From JBBROS01 sp038229135 (GTDB lineage: Bacteria; Pseudomonadota; Alphaproteobacteria; Acetobacterales; Acetobacteraceae), in contig JBBROS010000015.1 in NCBI GenBank assembly GCA_038229135.1, positions 22,636 through 86,635 of the forward strand: DNA of 64,000 nucleotides, given 5' to 3'. Positions 1-11,437 of the stretch are shown piece after piece. The notes beneath the pieces are model-generated. The model searched no databases. It was not told where the DNA came from and worked only from the letters and a program-made list of their open reading frames with translations. Positions within the stretch are counted from its first letter, which is position 1. Each line of letters begins with the position of its first letter. Made by a program: the position numbers and the translations under genes.

Positions 1-471
1 GGCGATGGCGGCGCGCTGCTGCATGCCGCCCGAGAGCTGGGCCGGGTAGCTGCCCTCGAAGCCGGTGAGGTGCACCATGTCGATGAAGTGCTGCGCCCGC
101 TGGTCCGCCTCCGAGCCGCGGCTTCCGCGTTGGGCGAGGGCGTAGAGCACGTTGGCCTTCACCGTCTTCCATGGGAACAGCGCGAAGTTCTGGAACACGA
201 TCCCACGCTCCGGCCCCGGCCCGCGCACGAGGCCGGACGCGGTGCGGATCTCGCCCTCCTGCACGGGGATGAAGCCGCCGATGAGGTACAGCAGCGTGCT
301 CTTGCCGCAGCCGCTGGGGCCGAGCAGGGCGTGGAACTGGTTGCGCGGGATGCCGAGCGAGATGTTCGCCAGCGCCGTGACCTGCGCGCCGTTGCGGGGC
401 GCGTAGCGATGCGTGACGCGGCTGATCTCGACGCCGATCGCTTCCCTCGAGCCCGCTTCTGGCACGCGCAT
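1..471 (-). CDS. ABC transporter ATP-binding protein, nitrate/sulfonate/taurine type (3' end cut off)
   Basis: This is the N-terminal 157 residues of an ABC ATPase that energises an importer; the rest lies beyond the left edge. Visible motifs are Walker A GPSGCGKST (residues 51-59), the Q-loop glutamine in VFQNFALFPW (Q94) and the signature LSGGMQQR (146-153). The Q-loop context and size are typical of the SsuB/TauB/NrtD branch that serves nitrate, sulfonate, taurine or thiamine-precursor importers; the substrate cannot be told. The ATG at 471 follows a GGGAGGG ribosome site. It lies 101 bp downstream of the MetE-like gene on the same strand and could be cotranscribed. Its permease and binding protein are not in view. 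Confidence 0.88.
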   Translation of the reverse strand, partial: MRVPEAGSREAIGVEISRVTHRYAPRNGAQVTALANISLGIPRNQFHALLGPSGCGKSTLLYLIGGFIPVQEGEIRTASGLVRGPGPERGIVFQNFALFPWKTVKANVLYALAQRGSRGSEADQRAQHFIDMVHLTGFEGSYPAQLSGGMQQRAAIA

Positions 472-572
472 CCCTCCCGCGCCGCGACACTCCGCGGCTT
501 GCAGGAACGGTAGGCAATTGCTGGGTGGAGCGCCAGCGGGAGAGGCGGGGATAGGGAGGGCTGGGTCCGGCG

Positions 573-1676
573 CTATCCCCACACCGCGTCGGCCACCTCC
601 ACCACGCGGCCGAGCTTGGCCCACTGCGCGTCCTCGGCCAGCGCGTTGCCCTCCTCGGTGCTGGCGAAGCCGCATTGCGGGGAGAGGCAGAGGCGGTCGA
701 GCGGGGTGTAGCGGCTGGCCTCCTCGATGCGGCGCTTCAGGTCCTCGGCGGGCTCGAGGTCGCCCGTCTTGGACGTGACGAGGCCGAGCACCACGCGCTT
801 GCCTTCGGGCAGGAATCGCAGCGGCTCGAACCCGCCCGAGCGGTCGTTGTCCCACTCCATGAAGTAGCCGTCGATCGGCATCTGGTTGAAGAGCAGCTCG
901 GCCACCGGCTCGTAGCCGCCGGAGGCGATGAAGGTGCTGCGGAAATTGCCGCGGCAGAGGTGCATCGTGACGGTGAGGTCGGCGGGCTTGTCGCGCAGCG
1001 CCTCGCGGACCATGGCGGCGTAGATGCCGGGCTGGGCCTCCGGGTCGTCCCCGCGGGCGCGGAGCATCTCGCGCTGCTCGGGGTCGCACAGATAGGCGAA
1101 CGAGATGTCGTCGAGCTGCAGGTAGCGGCAGCCGGCGTCGTAGAAGGCGTGGACGGCGTGGCGGTAGGCGCCGGCGAGGTCCGAGTAGAAGCTGTCCATG
1201 TCCGCATAGAGGCCGAAGTTCATCATCTGGCGGCCGCCGCGGTAGTGGAGCATGGACGGGCCTGGGATGGTCATCTTCGCCGCGCGGTCGGTGTTGGCCG
1301 CGAGGAAGCGGAAGTGGTCGATCATCGGGTGATGGCCCTTCCACCCGATCCGCCCGGTGATGCGCAGCGCGTGCTGGAGCTGGAAGGCGCCCTTGCCGGC
1401 GCCCATGTCGAGCTTGACCGCGCTCACGCCGGCCAAGCCCTCGAGGAAGTCGTAATGCCAGTAGGCGCGGCGGAACTCGCCATCGGTCACGGCGCGGAGG
1501 CCCAGCGCCTCCTGCCGGCGGATGAGCGCCACGATCTCCGTGTCCTCCACGGCGCGCAGCCCGGCGGCATCGAGCGACCCGGCCGCGTGCTGCTCGCGCG
1601 CCTGCTTCAGCGGCGCGGTGCGCAGCAGGCTGCCCACCTGGTCGGCGCGGAAGGGGGGCTTCGTCGGGTTGGTCAT
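573..1676 (-). CDS. Cobalamin-independent methionine synthase II family protein (MetE C-terminal-like)
   Basis: A 367-residue stand-alone TIM-barrel protein of the MetE C-terminal/epoxyalkane:CoM transferase superfamily (YxjG-like). Members use zinc to activate a thiol for methyl or alkyl transfer. Candidate zinc ligands are His and Cys in MHLCRGN and the C-terminal Cys in LSPQCGFAS, both standard positions. It is about half the length of full MetE and lacks the N-terminal barrel, so it is unlikely to be the housekeeping methyltetrahydrofolate enzyme; small-molecule thiol or methyl transfer is more likely. The ATG at 1676 has a GAGGAG site 6 nt upstream. It is divergent from the binding-protein gene at 1833. 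Confidence 0.85.
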   Translation of the reverse strand: MTNPTKPPFRADQVGSLLRTAPLKQAREQHAAGSLDAAGLRAVEDTEIVALIRRQEALGLRAVTDGEFRRAYWHYDFLEGLAGVSAVKLDMGAGKGAFQLQHALRITGRIGWKGHHPMIDHFRFLAANTDRAAKMTIPGPSMLHYRGGRQMMNFGLYADMDSFYSDLAGAYRHAVHAFYDAGCRYLQLDDISFAYLCDPEQREMLRARGDDPEAQPGIYAAMVREALRDKPADLTVTMHLCRGNFRSTFIASGGYEPVAELLFNQMPIDGYFMEWDNDRSGGFEPLRFLPEGKRVVLGLVTSKTGDLEPAEDLKRRIEEASRYTPLDRLCLSPQCGFASTEEGNALAEDAQWAKLGRVVEVADAVWG

Positions 1677-1832
1677 GGGCGCTCCTCGCGGGTCCGCGCT
1701 CGGGCGCGGTTGGGCGCGATGCTGCCGGAGGGCGCGCGCCGGGTCAAAGCCGTGGACAGGGGGTTACGGCCGTGGAACGTTCGCCGGACGACCGGGCCCG
1801 CGACAAGGCCTGGCGCATGGGAGACCACCCCG

Positions 1833-3008
1833 ATGCCGACGCGCCGTGCTGCCCTTCTCGCTGCCTTGCTGGCCTGGTCTGCGCACGCCATCGCGCACGC
1901 CCCCGCTTACGCCCAGGAGGCGCCGGTTACGATCGGGGCCGTGCTGTCGCTCACCGGGCCCGGGGCGTCGCTCGGCATTCCGGAGCGCAACACGCTGGCG
2001 CTGCTGCCCACCACCGTGGCGGGGCGGCCCGTGCGGGTCGTGGTGCTGGACGACGCGACGGACCCGTCGGCGGCGGTGCGGAACGCGCGGAAGCTGATCG
2101 ACGAGGAGCGGGTGGACATCATCTTCGGCCCGAGCGTGACCCCCACGTCGCTGGCGGTGCTCGAGGTGGTGGGGCAGGCGCAGGTGCCGATGCTGTCGCT
2201 CGCCGGGTCGAGCGCGATCGTGGAGCCGCAGGAGGGGGCGCGGCGCTGGGCGTTCAAGCCGGCGCCGGCGGACATGCTGATGACGGGGCCGGTGGCGCGG
2301 CACATGGCGAAGGCCGGGGCCAAGACCTATGCCGGGATTGCGTTCGCGACGGCGTTCGGGGACGGGCAGATGGCGGCGCTGGACGCGACCGCGGCGCCGC
2401 TCGGGCTCAGCAACGCGCTGACGGTGCGCTACAACCCGACCGACACGAGCGTGACGCCGCAGGTGCTGCGCGCGCTGGCGGCCAAGCCCGATGCGATGTT
2501 CATCGGCGCCTCCGGCACGCCCGGCACGACACCGGTGATCGAGCTGCGCGCGCGGGGCTGGACGGGGCCGGTGTACAGCACGCAGGGCATCGCCAACGCC
2601 GACGTCCTGCGGGTAGGCGGGCGGGCGATGGAGGGCGTCGTCTTCACGGTCAGCCCGGCGCTCGTGGCCGAGCAGCTGCCGGACAGCAACCCGGTGAAGC
2701 CGGTGGCGGTGCGGTACGTGCAGGCCTACGAGGCGAAGCATGGCGCCGGCTCGCGGAGCCTGTTCGGGGCGACGGTGTGGGACGGCTACCTGATGCTCGA
2801 GCGCGCCGTGCCGGTGGCGCTGACAGCCGGGCAACCGGGGACGCCGGCGTTCCGGACGGCGCTGCGGGATGCGCTGGAGCGGATCCAGGGCCTGGTAGGG
2901 GCACAGGGTGTGTTCAACCTCTCGCCCACGGACCATAGCGGCAGCGGCCCCTCGGCGCAGGTGCTGGTGACGGTGCGGGATGGGCAGTGGGTTTACTTGC
3001 CGGAGTAG
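1833..3008 (+). CDS. ABC transporter substrate-binding protein, Leu/Ile/Val-binding (Peripla_BP_6) family
   Basis: A 391-residue periplasmic binding protein of the LivK/amide-binding type. An N-terminal signal with twin Arg (MPTRRAALLAALL) and a likely cleavage after AYA near residue 27 lead into the mature start, EAPVTIGAVLSLTGPGAS, characteristic of this family. The start is the ATG at 1833 with GGGAGA upstream. No LivH/M/G/F permease or ATPase genes are nearby, so it is an orphan binding protein whose partners must lie elsewhere. The neighbour on the right is convergent and separated by a GC-rich palindrome. The ligand cannot be deduced; relatives bind branched-chain amino acids, amides or aromatic acids. 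Confidence 0.87.
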   Translation: MPTRRAALLAALLAWSAHAIAHAPAYAQEAPVTIGAVLSLTGPGASLGIPERNTLALLPTTVAGRPVRVVVLDDATDPSAAVRNARKLIDEERVDIIFGPSVTPTSLAVLEVVGQAQVPMLSLAGSSAIVEPQEGARRWAFKPAPADMLMTGPVARHMAKAGAKTYAGIAFATAFGDGQMAALDATAAPLGLSNALTVRYNPTDTSVTPQVLRALAAKPDAMFIGASGTPGTTPVIELRARGWTGPVYSTQGIANADVLRVGGRAMEGVVFTVSPALVAEQLPDSNPVKPVAVRYVQAYEAKHGAGSRSLFGATVWDGYLMLERAVPVALTAGQPGTPAFRTALRDALERIQGLVGAQGVFNLSPTDHSGSGPSAQVLVTVRDGQWVYLPE

Positions 3009-3038
3009 GACACGCACGCCAACGGTTGGTGATCTCGG

Positions 3039-3118
3039 CCCCCCCTCCCCCGTCCCCTCCCGCAAGGGGAGGGGGCAGTGGTGCTTCCCCCTCCCCTTGC
3101 GGCTGGGGCCGGGGGCAA
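3039..3118. repeat. GC-rich palindromic repeat, family 2, copy 1
   Basis: Two successive C-run/G-run hairpins of the form CCCCTCCCCCG ... CCCTCCCGCAAGGGGAGGGGG and its mirror. Related copies lie at 4942-5037, 32127-32167, 36137-36222 and 36580-36620. This copy fills the gap between two convergent genes, where the hairpins could end transcription from both sides, although no T-run follows. Confidence 0.85.
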
Positions 3119-3123
3119 CCGGG

Positions 3124-4044
3124 CTAATGGTGCGAGTGCATCACCTTGCCCGGGACCGGGACCTCGACGGTCTGGATGGTGCCGGTGTCGGCTTCGGTGA
3201 TGTAGAGGGTTCGGTTCTCGGGGCCGCCGAAGGCGAGGTTGGTCATGTGGTGGCCGGTTGCGGCCTCGATCAGGTGGGTCGGGATGCCGTCCGAGTTGAA
3301 GCGCCAGATGCCCATGCCGAGATGCGCGACGTACAGGCCGTCCTCGGCGTCGATCGCCATGCCGTCCGGGCCGCCATGGCCGCCCGAGAGCTGCAGGTAG
3401 GTGCCGACCTTGGACACCGAGCCGTCGAGCATGATCGGCGCGCGCCACACCGCGTTCTGCCGGGTGACGGCGACGAAGAGGCGGTTCTCCTTGCCGTTCA
3501 GCACGATGCCGTTGGGGCTGGGGACGTTGCTCAGCAGCAGGTCGAGCTTGGCGGTGCTGGGCACGTAGCGGAACACGCGGCCGGTCCAGTCATGGATGCC
3601 GGTCTGGCCCTGGTCGGTGAAGTAGCAATCCCCGTTGGCGGCGAAGATGAGGTCGTTGAGGCCCTTGAAGCTCTCGCTGTTGCGGCTGCCGAGGACGGTG
3701 GTGAGGGTGCCGCGCACCGGGTCCAGCTCGAGCAGGCCCTTCTTGTAGCAGCAGATGTAGAAGCGGCCTTCCTTGGTGATCTTGAGGCCGTTGGGCCAGC
3801 CGTCGTATTGGCACACGAGCTCGCAATTGCCCTTGGGGTCGAGGCGGAAGATGCGGCCAAAGGGGATGTCGACGAACCAGAGGTTGCCCTCGCGGTCGAA
3901 GGAGGGGCCCTCGAGGAAGCTGTCGACTTCCTGCCCGAGGCGGTTCGGCTCCGCCCAGTCCGAGCGCGCCACGTTGCGGAACTTCTCGGGCAGGCTGAGG
4001 TGGACGGTCGTGCGGAGGCGGGTCGGGGGCTCGAACCAGAACAT
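3124..4044 (-). CDS. SMP-30/gluconolactonase/LRE family protein
   Basis: A 306-residue beta-propeller lactonase-type hydrolase. Metal-site motifs of the family are visible: the Glu in FLEGPSFD (first blade), the Asn in PSPNGIVL and the Asp in GGPDGMAID. Members hydrolyse sugar lactones or related esters. No signal peptide is evident, so it is probably cytoplasmic. The ATG at 4044 has a GAGAGGA site upstream. It is the last gene of the leftward operon after two permeases (28 bp from the preceding stop), suggesting it processes what the transporter brings in, perhaps a lactone or a modified peptide or sugar. The assignment to family is firm; the substrate is unknown. Confidence 0.88.
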   Translation of the reverse strand: MFWFEPPTRLRTTVHLSLPEKFRNVARSDWAEPNRLGQEVDSFLEGPSFDREGNLWFVDIPFGRIFRLDPKGNCELVCQYDGWPNGLKITKEGRFYICCYKKGLLELDPVRGTLTTVLGSRNSESFKGLNDLIFAANGDCYFTDQGQTGIHDWTGRVFRYVPSTAKLDLLLSNVPSPNGIVLNGKENRLFVAVTRQNAVWRAPIMLDGSVSKVGTYLQLSGGHGGPDGMAIDAEDGLYVAHLGMGIWRFNSDGIPTHLIEAATGHHMTNLAFGGPENRTLYITEADTGTIQTVEVPVPGKVMHSHH

Positions 4045-4072
4045 GCGTTGAAATCCTCTCGGTTGGGGAAGG

Positions 4073-4921
4073 TCAGGCCCGGAGCTTGGGGTCGAGCCAG
4101 TCGCGGAGGCTGTCGCCCAGGAAGTTGAAGGCGAACACGGCGATGGAGATGGCGAGGCCCGGGAAGGCGATGATCCAGGGGGCCTCGCGGTAGAAATCGG
4201 CGGCGTTGCCCGAGAGCATGAGGCCCCAGGCGGGCGTGGGCTCCGCCACGCCGAGGCCGAGGAAGCTGAGCGCCGCCTCGAGCAGGATGGCCTGGGCGAT
4301 GAAGGCCGTGAGCAGGATCATGAAGGGTGCGACCACGTTGGGCGCGATGTGGCGAAGGATGATGCGCGCGTCGCTGAAGCCGGAGCTGCGGGCGGCGTCG
4401 ATGTAGGGCAGCGTGCGGATGGTGAGTGCGGACGAGCGGATGACGCGCGCCACGTTCGGCATGATGGGGAGTGCGATGGCGATGGCGAGGTTGACGTCGA
4501 TGCCGGCGACGACGTTGCGGCCCAGCATGGAGAGGGTGATCAGCGCGAGGAAGATCAGGGGAAAACTCAGCATGGTATCGACGATGCGTTGGATGACGGC
4601 GTCGATGGCGCCGCCGTAATAGGCCGACGCGATGCCGGCCAGGGCGCCCACGGTGCAGCCGAGCATGGAGGCGAGGAAGCCCATGGCAAGTGCGGTGCGG
4701 GCGCCGTAGATGATGCGGCTCAGGATGTCCCGCCCGAAGCCGTCCGTGCCGAGCCAGTGGCCGGGGCCGGGGGCGGCGAGCATGTCGGCGAAGTTGATCT
4801 CGAGCGGGTCATAGGGCGCCACGCGCTCGGCGAAGACGCCGGCGAGCAGCATGGCGAGGATCACGAGGGCCGCGGCGGCGCCGAGCTTCTGCTCGCGGAG
4901 GAAGGTGAGGAGGGTTTTCAT
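4073..4921 (-). CDS. Dipeptide/oligopeptide-type ABC transporter permease (DppC-like)
   Basis: A 282-residue inner-membrane permease of the DppC/OppC group. It has an N-terminal membrane segment (about residues 15-36), the loop YDPLEINFAD and LGTDGFGRDILSR (the DppC hallmark), several further membrane spans, and the EAA-type loop DAARSSGFSDARIILRHI that docks the ATPases. The ATG at 4921 starts at MKTLLTFLRE; an upstream extension would be translated from the GC-rich palindrome and is rejected. It pairs with the DppB-like gene at 5055. A repeat copy fills the 133-bp gap between the two permeases, which is unusual inside an operon. Confidence 0.92.
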   Translation of the reverse strand: MKTLLTFLREQKLGAAAALVILAMLLAGVFAERVAPYDPLEINFADMLAAPGPGHWLGTDGFGRDILSRIIYGARTALAMGFLASMLGCTVGALAGIASAYYGGAIDAVIQRIVDTMLSFPLIFLALITLSMLGRNVVAGIDVNLAIAIALPIMPNVARVIRSSALTIRTLPYIDAARSSGFSDARIILRHIAPNVVAPFMILLTAFIAQAILLEAALSFLGLGVAEPTPAWGLMLSGNAADFYREAPWIIAFPGLAISIAVFAFNFLGDSLRDWLDPKLRA

Positions 4922-4941
4922 GGGCGGGGGTCCGTGCCGTT

Positions 4942-5037
4942 GGCCACCCCTCCCCCCGGCCCCCTCCCGCATGGGGCGGGGGAGCAGGCCGGGGTTTCCC
5001 CCCTCCCCTTGCGGGTGGGGTCGGGGGAGGGGTGGCC
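4942..5037. repeat. GC-rich palindromic repeat, family 2, copy 2
   Basis: A full two-hairpin copy, starting near CCACCCCTCCCCCCGGCCCC and ending in GGGGGAGGGGTGG, so the ends are inverted complements. It sits between two permease genes of one operon and may attenuate or process the transcript there. Confidence 0.85.
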
Positions 5038-5054
5038 CAACGTGCGAACCCCGC

Positions 5055-8065
<3,011 letters not shown>

Positions 8066-8190
8066 TAGCGCCGCACCCTCGGCGCATGGCCGGTGTTCGG
8101 GCACCCCTGCATCCTGTCGTTGCCTCCCGCAATGCCCGGTCTTCGCCGTGGCCGGACCCATTCTTAGAACAGACGATCGGCGCGCGTGAT

Positions 8191-8205
8191 ATGCCGTTTC
8201 GGCAT
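8191..8205. promoter_or_regulatory. Short perfect inverted repeat in a divergent intergenic region
   Basis: ATGCCG and CGGCAT are separated by TTT, in the 243-bp space between the leftward ABC operon and the rightward crotonase operon. It could be an operator half-site pair or a small hairpin; no regulator can be assigned. Confidence 0.3.
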
Positions 8206-8308
8206 GACGTTCATAGCGACACGGGCTTTGCCCCGATCCGAGCCCCCCGATACGGTCCCGCGCAATCGCCGGGTGCGCCAGATTGCCCCGGCCTCAGGGA
8301 GAGACGCC

Positions 8309-9208
8309 ATGGCTTCGTACGACCGCGCCACCAACGCGAGCTGGGACCCTTCGGCCTACAAGGAGATCAAGGCCGAGATCATCGAGCAGGTCGCCTGGAT
8401 CACCATCGACCGGCCCATCGTGCACAACGCCTTCCGCGAGCAGACGCTGGACGAGCTGATCCATGCCGTGAGCGCGACTCGCATGGACCCGACGATCGTG
8501 TGCGCCGTGATCACCGGGGCAGGGGACACGGCGTTCAGCTCGGGCGGCGACTTCCACGCCATGATGAAGCTGAACCGGGCCAACGCGCACATGTGGAACG
8601 ACCGCATGCTGGGCCTGGCCATGGCCATCCGTGGGCTGCCGATCCCGGTCATCGCGATGGTGAACGGCTGGTGCATGGGCGGCGGGCACGAGCTGGCGCT
8701 GTGGTGCGACCTGGTCATCGCCTCCGAGGAGAGCGTGTTCGGGCAGACCGGGGCGAAGGTGGCGGCGTGCCCGACGGTTGGGGCGACGCAGTATATCCCG
8801 CGCATCATCGGCGAGCGGCTGGCGCGCGAGATGATCTTCCTGGCGCGGACCTTCACGGCGCCGGAGGCGGTGCAGATCGGGCTGATCAACAAATGCGTGC
8901 CGAAGGCGGACCTCAGGCGCGAGACGGAGGCGTGGTGCGAGCGGATCCGCGGCCATAGCTCGCAGACGCTGCGGGCGACCAAGAAGTCGCTGAACCACGA
9001 ATCTGACGAACTCTATGCCTCGTGGCAGCATGGCATGGAGCTGCTGGCCAACATCTGGGGCACCGAGGAGAGCCTGGAGGGCATGCAGGCGTTCCTGGAC
9101 GGGCGGAAGCCCGACTTCCAGCAGTTCCGGCTGCGGAACAAGGCGGCGATGGACAAGTATGCCGACGATTTCGCCAACGACCGCAACCAGGCCGTGCGGA
9201 AGACGTGA
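8309..9208 (+). CDS. Enoyl-CoA hydratase/isomerase (crotonase) family protein, MenB/BadI-like
   Basis: A 299-residue crotonase-fold enzyme acting on acyl-CoA thioesters. The oxyanion-hole segments are FSSGGDFHAM and NGWCMGGGHELALWCD. The C-terminal LDGRKPDFQQF matches the ending usual in MenB-type (dihydroxynaphthoyl-CoA synthase) and BadI-type (ring-opening hydrolase) members rather than in plain fatty-acid hydratases. The start is the ATG at 8309 after AGGGAGAG. It is the first gene of a rightward operon with a CoA-transferase, LysR and VOC protein, pointing to catabolism of a cyclic or branched acid as its CoA ester. The exact reaction is uncertain. Confidence 0.88.
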   Translation: MASYDRATNASWDPSAYKEIKAEIIEQVAWITIDRPIVHNAFREQTLDELIHAVSATRMDPTIVCAVITGAGDTAFSSGGDFHAMMKLNRANAHMWNDRMLGLAMAIRGLPIPVIAMVNGWCMGGGHELALWCDLVIASEESVFGQTGAKVAACPTVGATQYIPRIIGERLAREMIFLARTFTAPEAVQIGLINKCVPKADLRRETEAWCERIRGHSSQTLRATKKSLNHESDELYASWQHGMELLANIWGTEESLEGMQAFLDGRKPDFQQFRLRNKAAMDKYADDFANDRNQAVRKT

Positions 9209-9220
9209 ACGCCTCATCGC

Positions 9221-9308
9221 CATCGCGAGCCGCATGCGTGGCAATCCAGGGGCCGACGGGCCTGCCCTGTGCGGCCCCTGGATCGCCACGCTTCGCTCGC
9301 GATGACGG
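9221..9308. repeat. REP-like palindromic repeat, family 1, copy A
   Basis: An imperfect ~90-bp palindrome: GTGGCAATCCAGGGGCC on the left pairs with GGCCCCTGGATCGCCAC on the right, ending in TTCGCTCGCGATGACGG. Related copies are at 29595-29684, 32223-32258 (half) and 58976-59069. It lies between the crotonase and CoA-transferase genes. Confidence 0.9.
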
Positions 9309-9323
9309 TCGCGGGGCCATGTC

Positions 9324-10487
9324 GTGAGCGGGGAGGGCGCGCTGGCGGGCCTGAGGGTCCTGGACCTGACCCGTGTGCTCGCTGGCCCCTACTGCACCAT
9401 GCTGCTGGGAGACATGGGGGCCGAGGTGGTCAAGGTCGAAAGCCCGGGCGGCGACGACACGCGCGCCTGGGGGCCGCCGCATGTCGGGGGCGAGGCGGCG
9501 TATTTTCTCGGCGTGAACCGCAGCAAACGCAGCGTGGTGCTGGACCTGGCGCGGCCCGAGAACCGTGAGACGCTCGGCCGCATGATCCTGGACAGCGACG
9601 TCCTGGTGGAGAACTACAAGCTCGGCACGCTCGAGCGCTGGGGGTTCGGGCCGGCGTGGCGCGCCGAGCATGCGCCGCGGCTGATCCATTGCAGCATCAC
9701 CGGGTATGGGACCACGGGGCCGAAGGCGCATCTGCCGGGCTATGATTTCGTGCTGCAGGCGGAAAGCGGGCTGATGAGCATCACGGGGCCCGAGGCGCCT
9801 GGTCAGCCGGGCGGTCCGGTGAAGCACGGGGTGGCGATCGTGGATCTGGCCACCGGGCTGTTCGCGTCGAACGCCATCCTGGGCGCGCTGCAGGCGCGGC
9901 ACCGCACCGGGCGGGGGCAGACCGTGGAAGTGTCGTTGTTCGAGACGGGGGTGGCGATGCTCGCCAACGTGGCTGCGAACCACCTCGCCTCCGGCCGCCC
10001 GGCGCGGCGCTTCGGCAACGGGCACCCGAACATCGTGCCCTACCGCACCTTCGCCACGGCCGATGGCGAGCTTGCGCTGGCGGTGGGCAACGACGCGCAG
10101 TTCGCCCGCCTTGCCGCCGTGCTGGGGGAGCCGGGCTGGGGCACGGACCCCCGTTTCGCAACCAATGCCGCGCGTGTGGAGCATCGGGAGACGGTGGACG
10201 CCATGGTGGCCGGGCCGCTCGCAGCACGGGGCACGGCCGAGTGGGTCGAGGCCCTGCGCGCCGACGGCATCCCGTGCGGCGCGGTGAACCAGGTGCACGA
10301 GGCGCTGGCCGATCCGCAGGCGGTGGCGCGGGACATGGTGGTGAGCGTGCCGCACCCGACGGCCGGGGAGCTCCGGATGCTCGGCTTCCCGATCAAGATG
10401 ACGGACACGCCGCTCCGTGCGAGCCGGCCTCCGCCGCTGCTGGGCGAGCACACGGACGAGGTGCTCCGGGCGTATGTGAAGCCATGA
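9324..10487 (+). CDS. CaiB/BaiF family (class III) CoA-transferase
   Basis: A 387-residue CoA-transferase that moves CoA between carboxylic acids. Family landmarks are LDLTRVLAGPYCTMLLGDMG at the N-terminus, GADVVKVE-like AEVVKVESPGGDDTR, the fully recognisable LPGYDFVLQAESGLMSITG and IVDLATGLFASNAIL, where the catalytic Asp lies. The only sensible start is the GTG at 9324: the nearby ATG at 9319 runs into a stop at once. It follows the crotonase gene across the REP-like repeat and overlaps the LysR gene by 4 bp. It probably activates the substrate acid of this small pathway. Confidence 0.92.
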   Translation: MSGEGALAGLRVLDLTRVLAGPYCTMLLGDMGAEVVKVESPGGDDTRAWGPPHVGGEAAYFLGVNRSKRSVVLDLARPENRETLGRMILDSDVLVENYKLGTLERWGFGPAWRAEHAPRLIHCSITGYGTTGPKAHLPGYDFVLQAESGLMSITGPEAPGQPGGPVKHGVAIVDLATGLFASNAILGALQARHRTGRGQTVEVSLFETGVAMLANVAANHLASGRPARRFGNGHPNIVPYRTFATADGELALAVGNDAQFARLAAVLGEPGWGTDPRFATNAARVEHRETVDAMVAGPLAARGTAEWVEALRADGIPCGAVNQVHEALADPQAVARDMVVSVPHPTAGELRMLGFPIKMTDTPLRASRPPPLLGEHTDEVLRAYVKP

Positions 10488-11437
10488 TGGACCTGCGCTC
10501 CATCCAGTATTTCGTCCGGGTGGCGGACCTCGGCAGCCTCACGCGGGCGGCCCTGCACCTGCATGTGGCGCAGCCGGCGCTGAGCCGGCACATCAGGCGG
10601 CTCGAGGACGAGATGGGGGTGGCGCTGTTCAGCCGGTCCTCACGCGGGGTGCGGCTGACGGATTCCGGGCAGATGCTCTACGAGCATGCGCAGCGCATCC
10701 TGCGGGACGTGGAGCGCACGCGCGACGAGATCCGCGCCATGGGTGGCACGCCGTCGGGCAAGGTGGTGCTGGGCGTGCCGCCGACCTTGTGCCCGATCCT
10801 GGTGCCGCGGCTGATCGGGCGCGTGCGGCGGGAGTCGCCGGGCGTGGACCTGAAGATCGTGGAGGGGTTCAGCACGCAGCTGCAGGACTGGCTGCTGCAG
10901 GACCGGATCGACGCCGCGGTGATGACGGACACGGCGCCGAGCCGGCTCGTGGCGACGGCGAAGCTGGTCGACGAGGACATCGTGCTGGCGCAGGCCGCGG
11001 ACCGTTCGTCCGGGCACCGGCCGCGGCCGCACAGCGTGAGCGGGGCCGAGCTGAGCCGAACGCCGCTGATCATGACGGACCCGCTGCGGCTCATCATCGA
11101 GCCGGCGCTGGAGCGCGCGGGCATCCGGCTGAACGTGGAGACGGAGCTGAACGCGATCGAGACCATTCGCCTCATGGTGCATCAGCGGCTGGGGGCGACG
11201 CTGATGCCGTATTCGGTGGTGCAGGCCGATTGCCGCGCCGGGCTGCTGGAGGCGCGGGTGGTGGTGGAGCCGCAGCTGCGGCGCACGCTGGTGTATGCCA
11301 CCCGGGCCAATCGCCGTCCGGCCGTGGCCCTGCAGGAGCTCGAGCGGGCGGTGCGGGCAGAGATGATGGAGCTGGACGGCGCCGGCTCGTTCACGTGCGA
11401 GGCGCGGGTGACGAAGCTTCGGCGGGTGGCGCGGTGA
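10484..11437 (+). CDS. LysR family transcriptional regulator
   Basis: A 317-residue LysR regulator. The winged HTH occupies residues 1-60 (MMDLRSIQYFVRVADLGSL, then AQPALSRHIRRLEDEMG), followed by the effector-binding domain starting near GKVVLGVPPTLCPILVPRL. The ATG at 10484 overlaps the CoA-transferase stop (ATGA). It is embedded within the operon it presumably controls, transcribed in the same direction as its targets, whereas LysR genes are usually divergent; autoregulation through the operon promoter upstream of 8309 is the likely arrangement. The effector may be the substrate acid or its CoA ester. Confidence 0.92.
   Translation: MMDLRSIQYFVRVADLGSLTRAALHLHVAQPALSRHIRRLEDEMGVALFSRSSRGVRLTDSGQMLYEHAQRILRDVERTRDEIRAMGGTPSGKVVLGVPPTLCPILVPRLIGRVRRESPGVDLKIVEGFSTQLQDWLLQDRIDAAVMTDTAPSRLVATAKLVDEDIVLAQAADRSSGHRPRPHSVSGAELSRTPLIMTDPLRLIIEPALERAGIRLNVETELNAIETIRLMVHQRLGATLMPYSVVQADCRAGLLEARVVVEPQLRRTLVYATRANRRPAVALQELERAVRAEMMELDGAGSFTCEARVTKLRRVAR

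Noticed and set aside
675..1832. Upstream extension of the binding-protein frame beginning at 675
   Set aside because: It is antisense to the MetE-like gene and shows no signal or family similarity. The real start is the ATG at 1833 before a signal peptide.
8309..9208. True MenB (menaquinone synthesis)
   Set aside because: The C-terminus is MenB-like, but no other men genes are present and the neighbours point to acyl-CoA catabolism, so no gene symbol was given.
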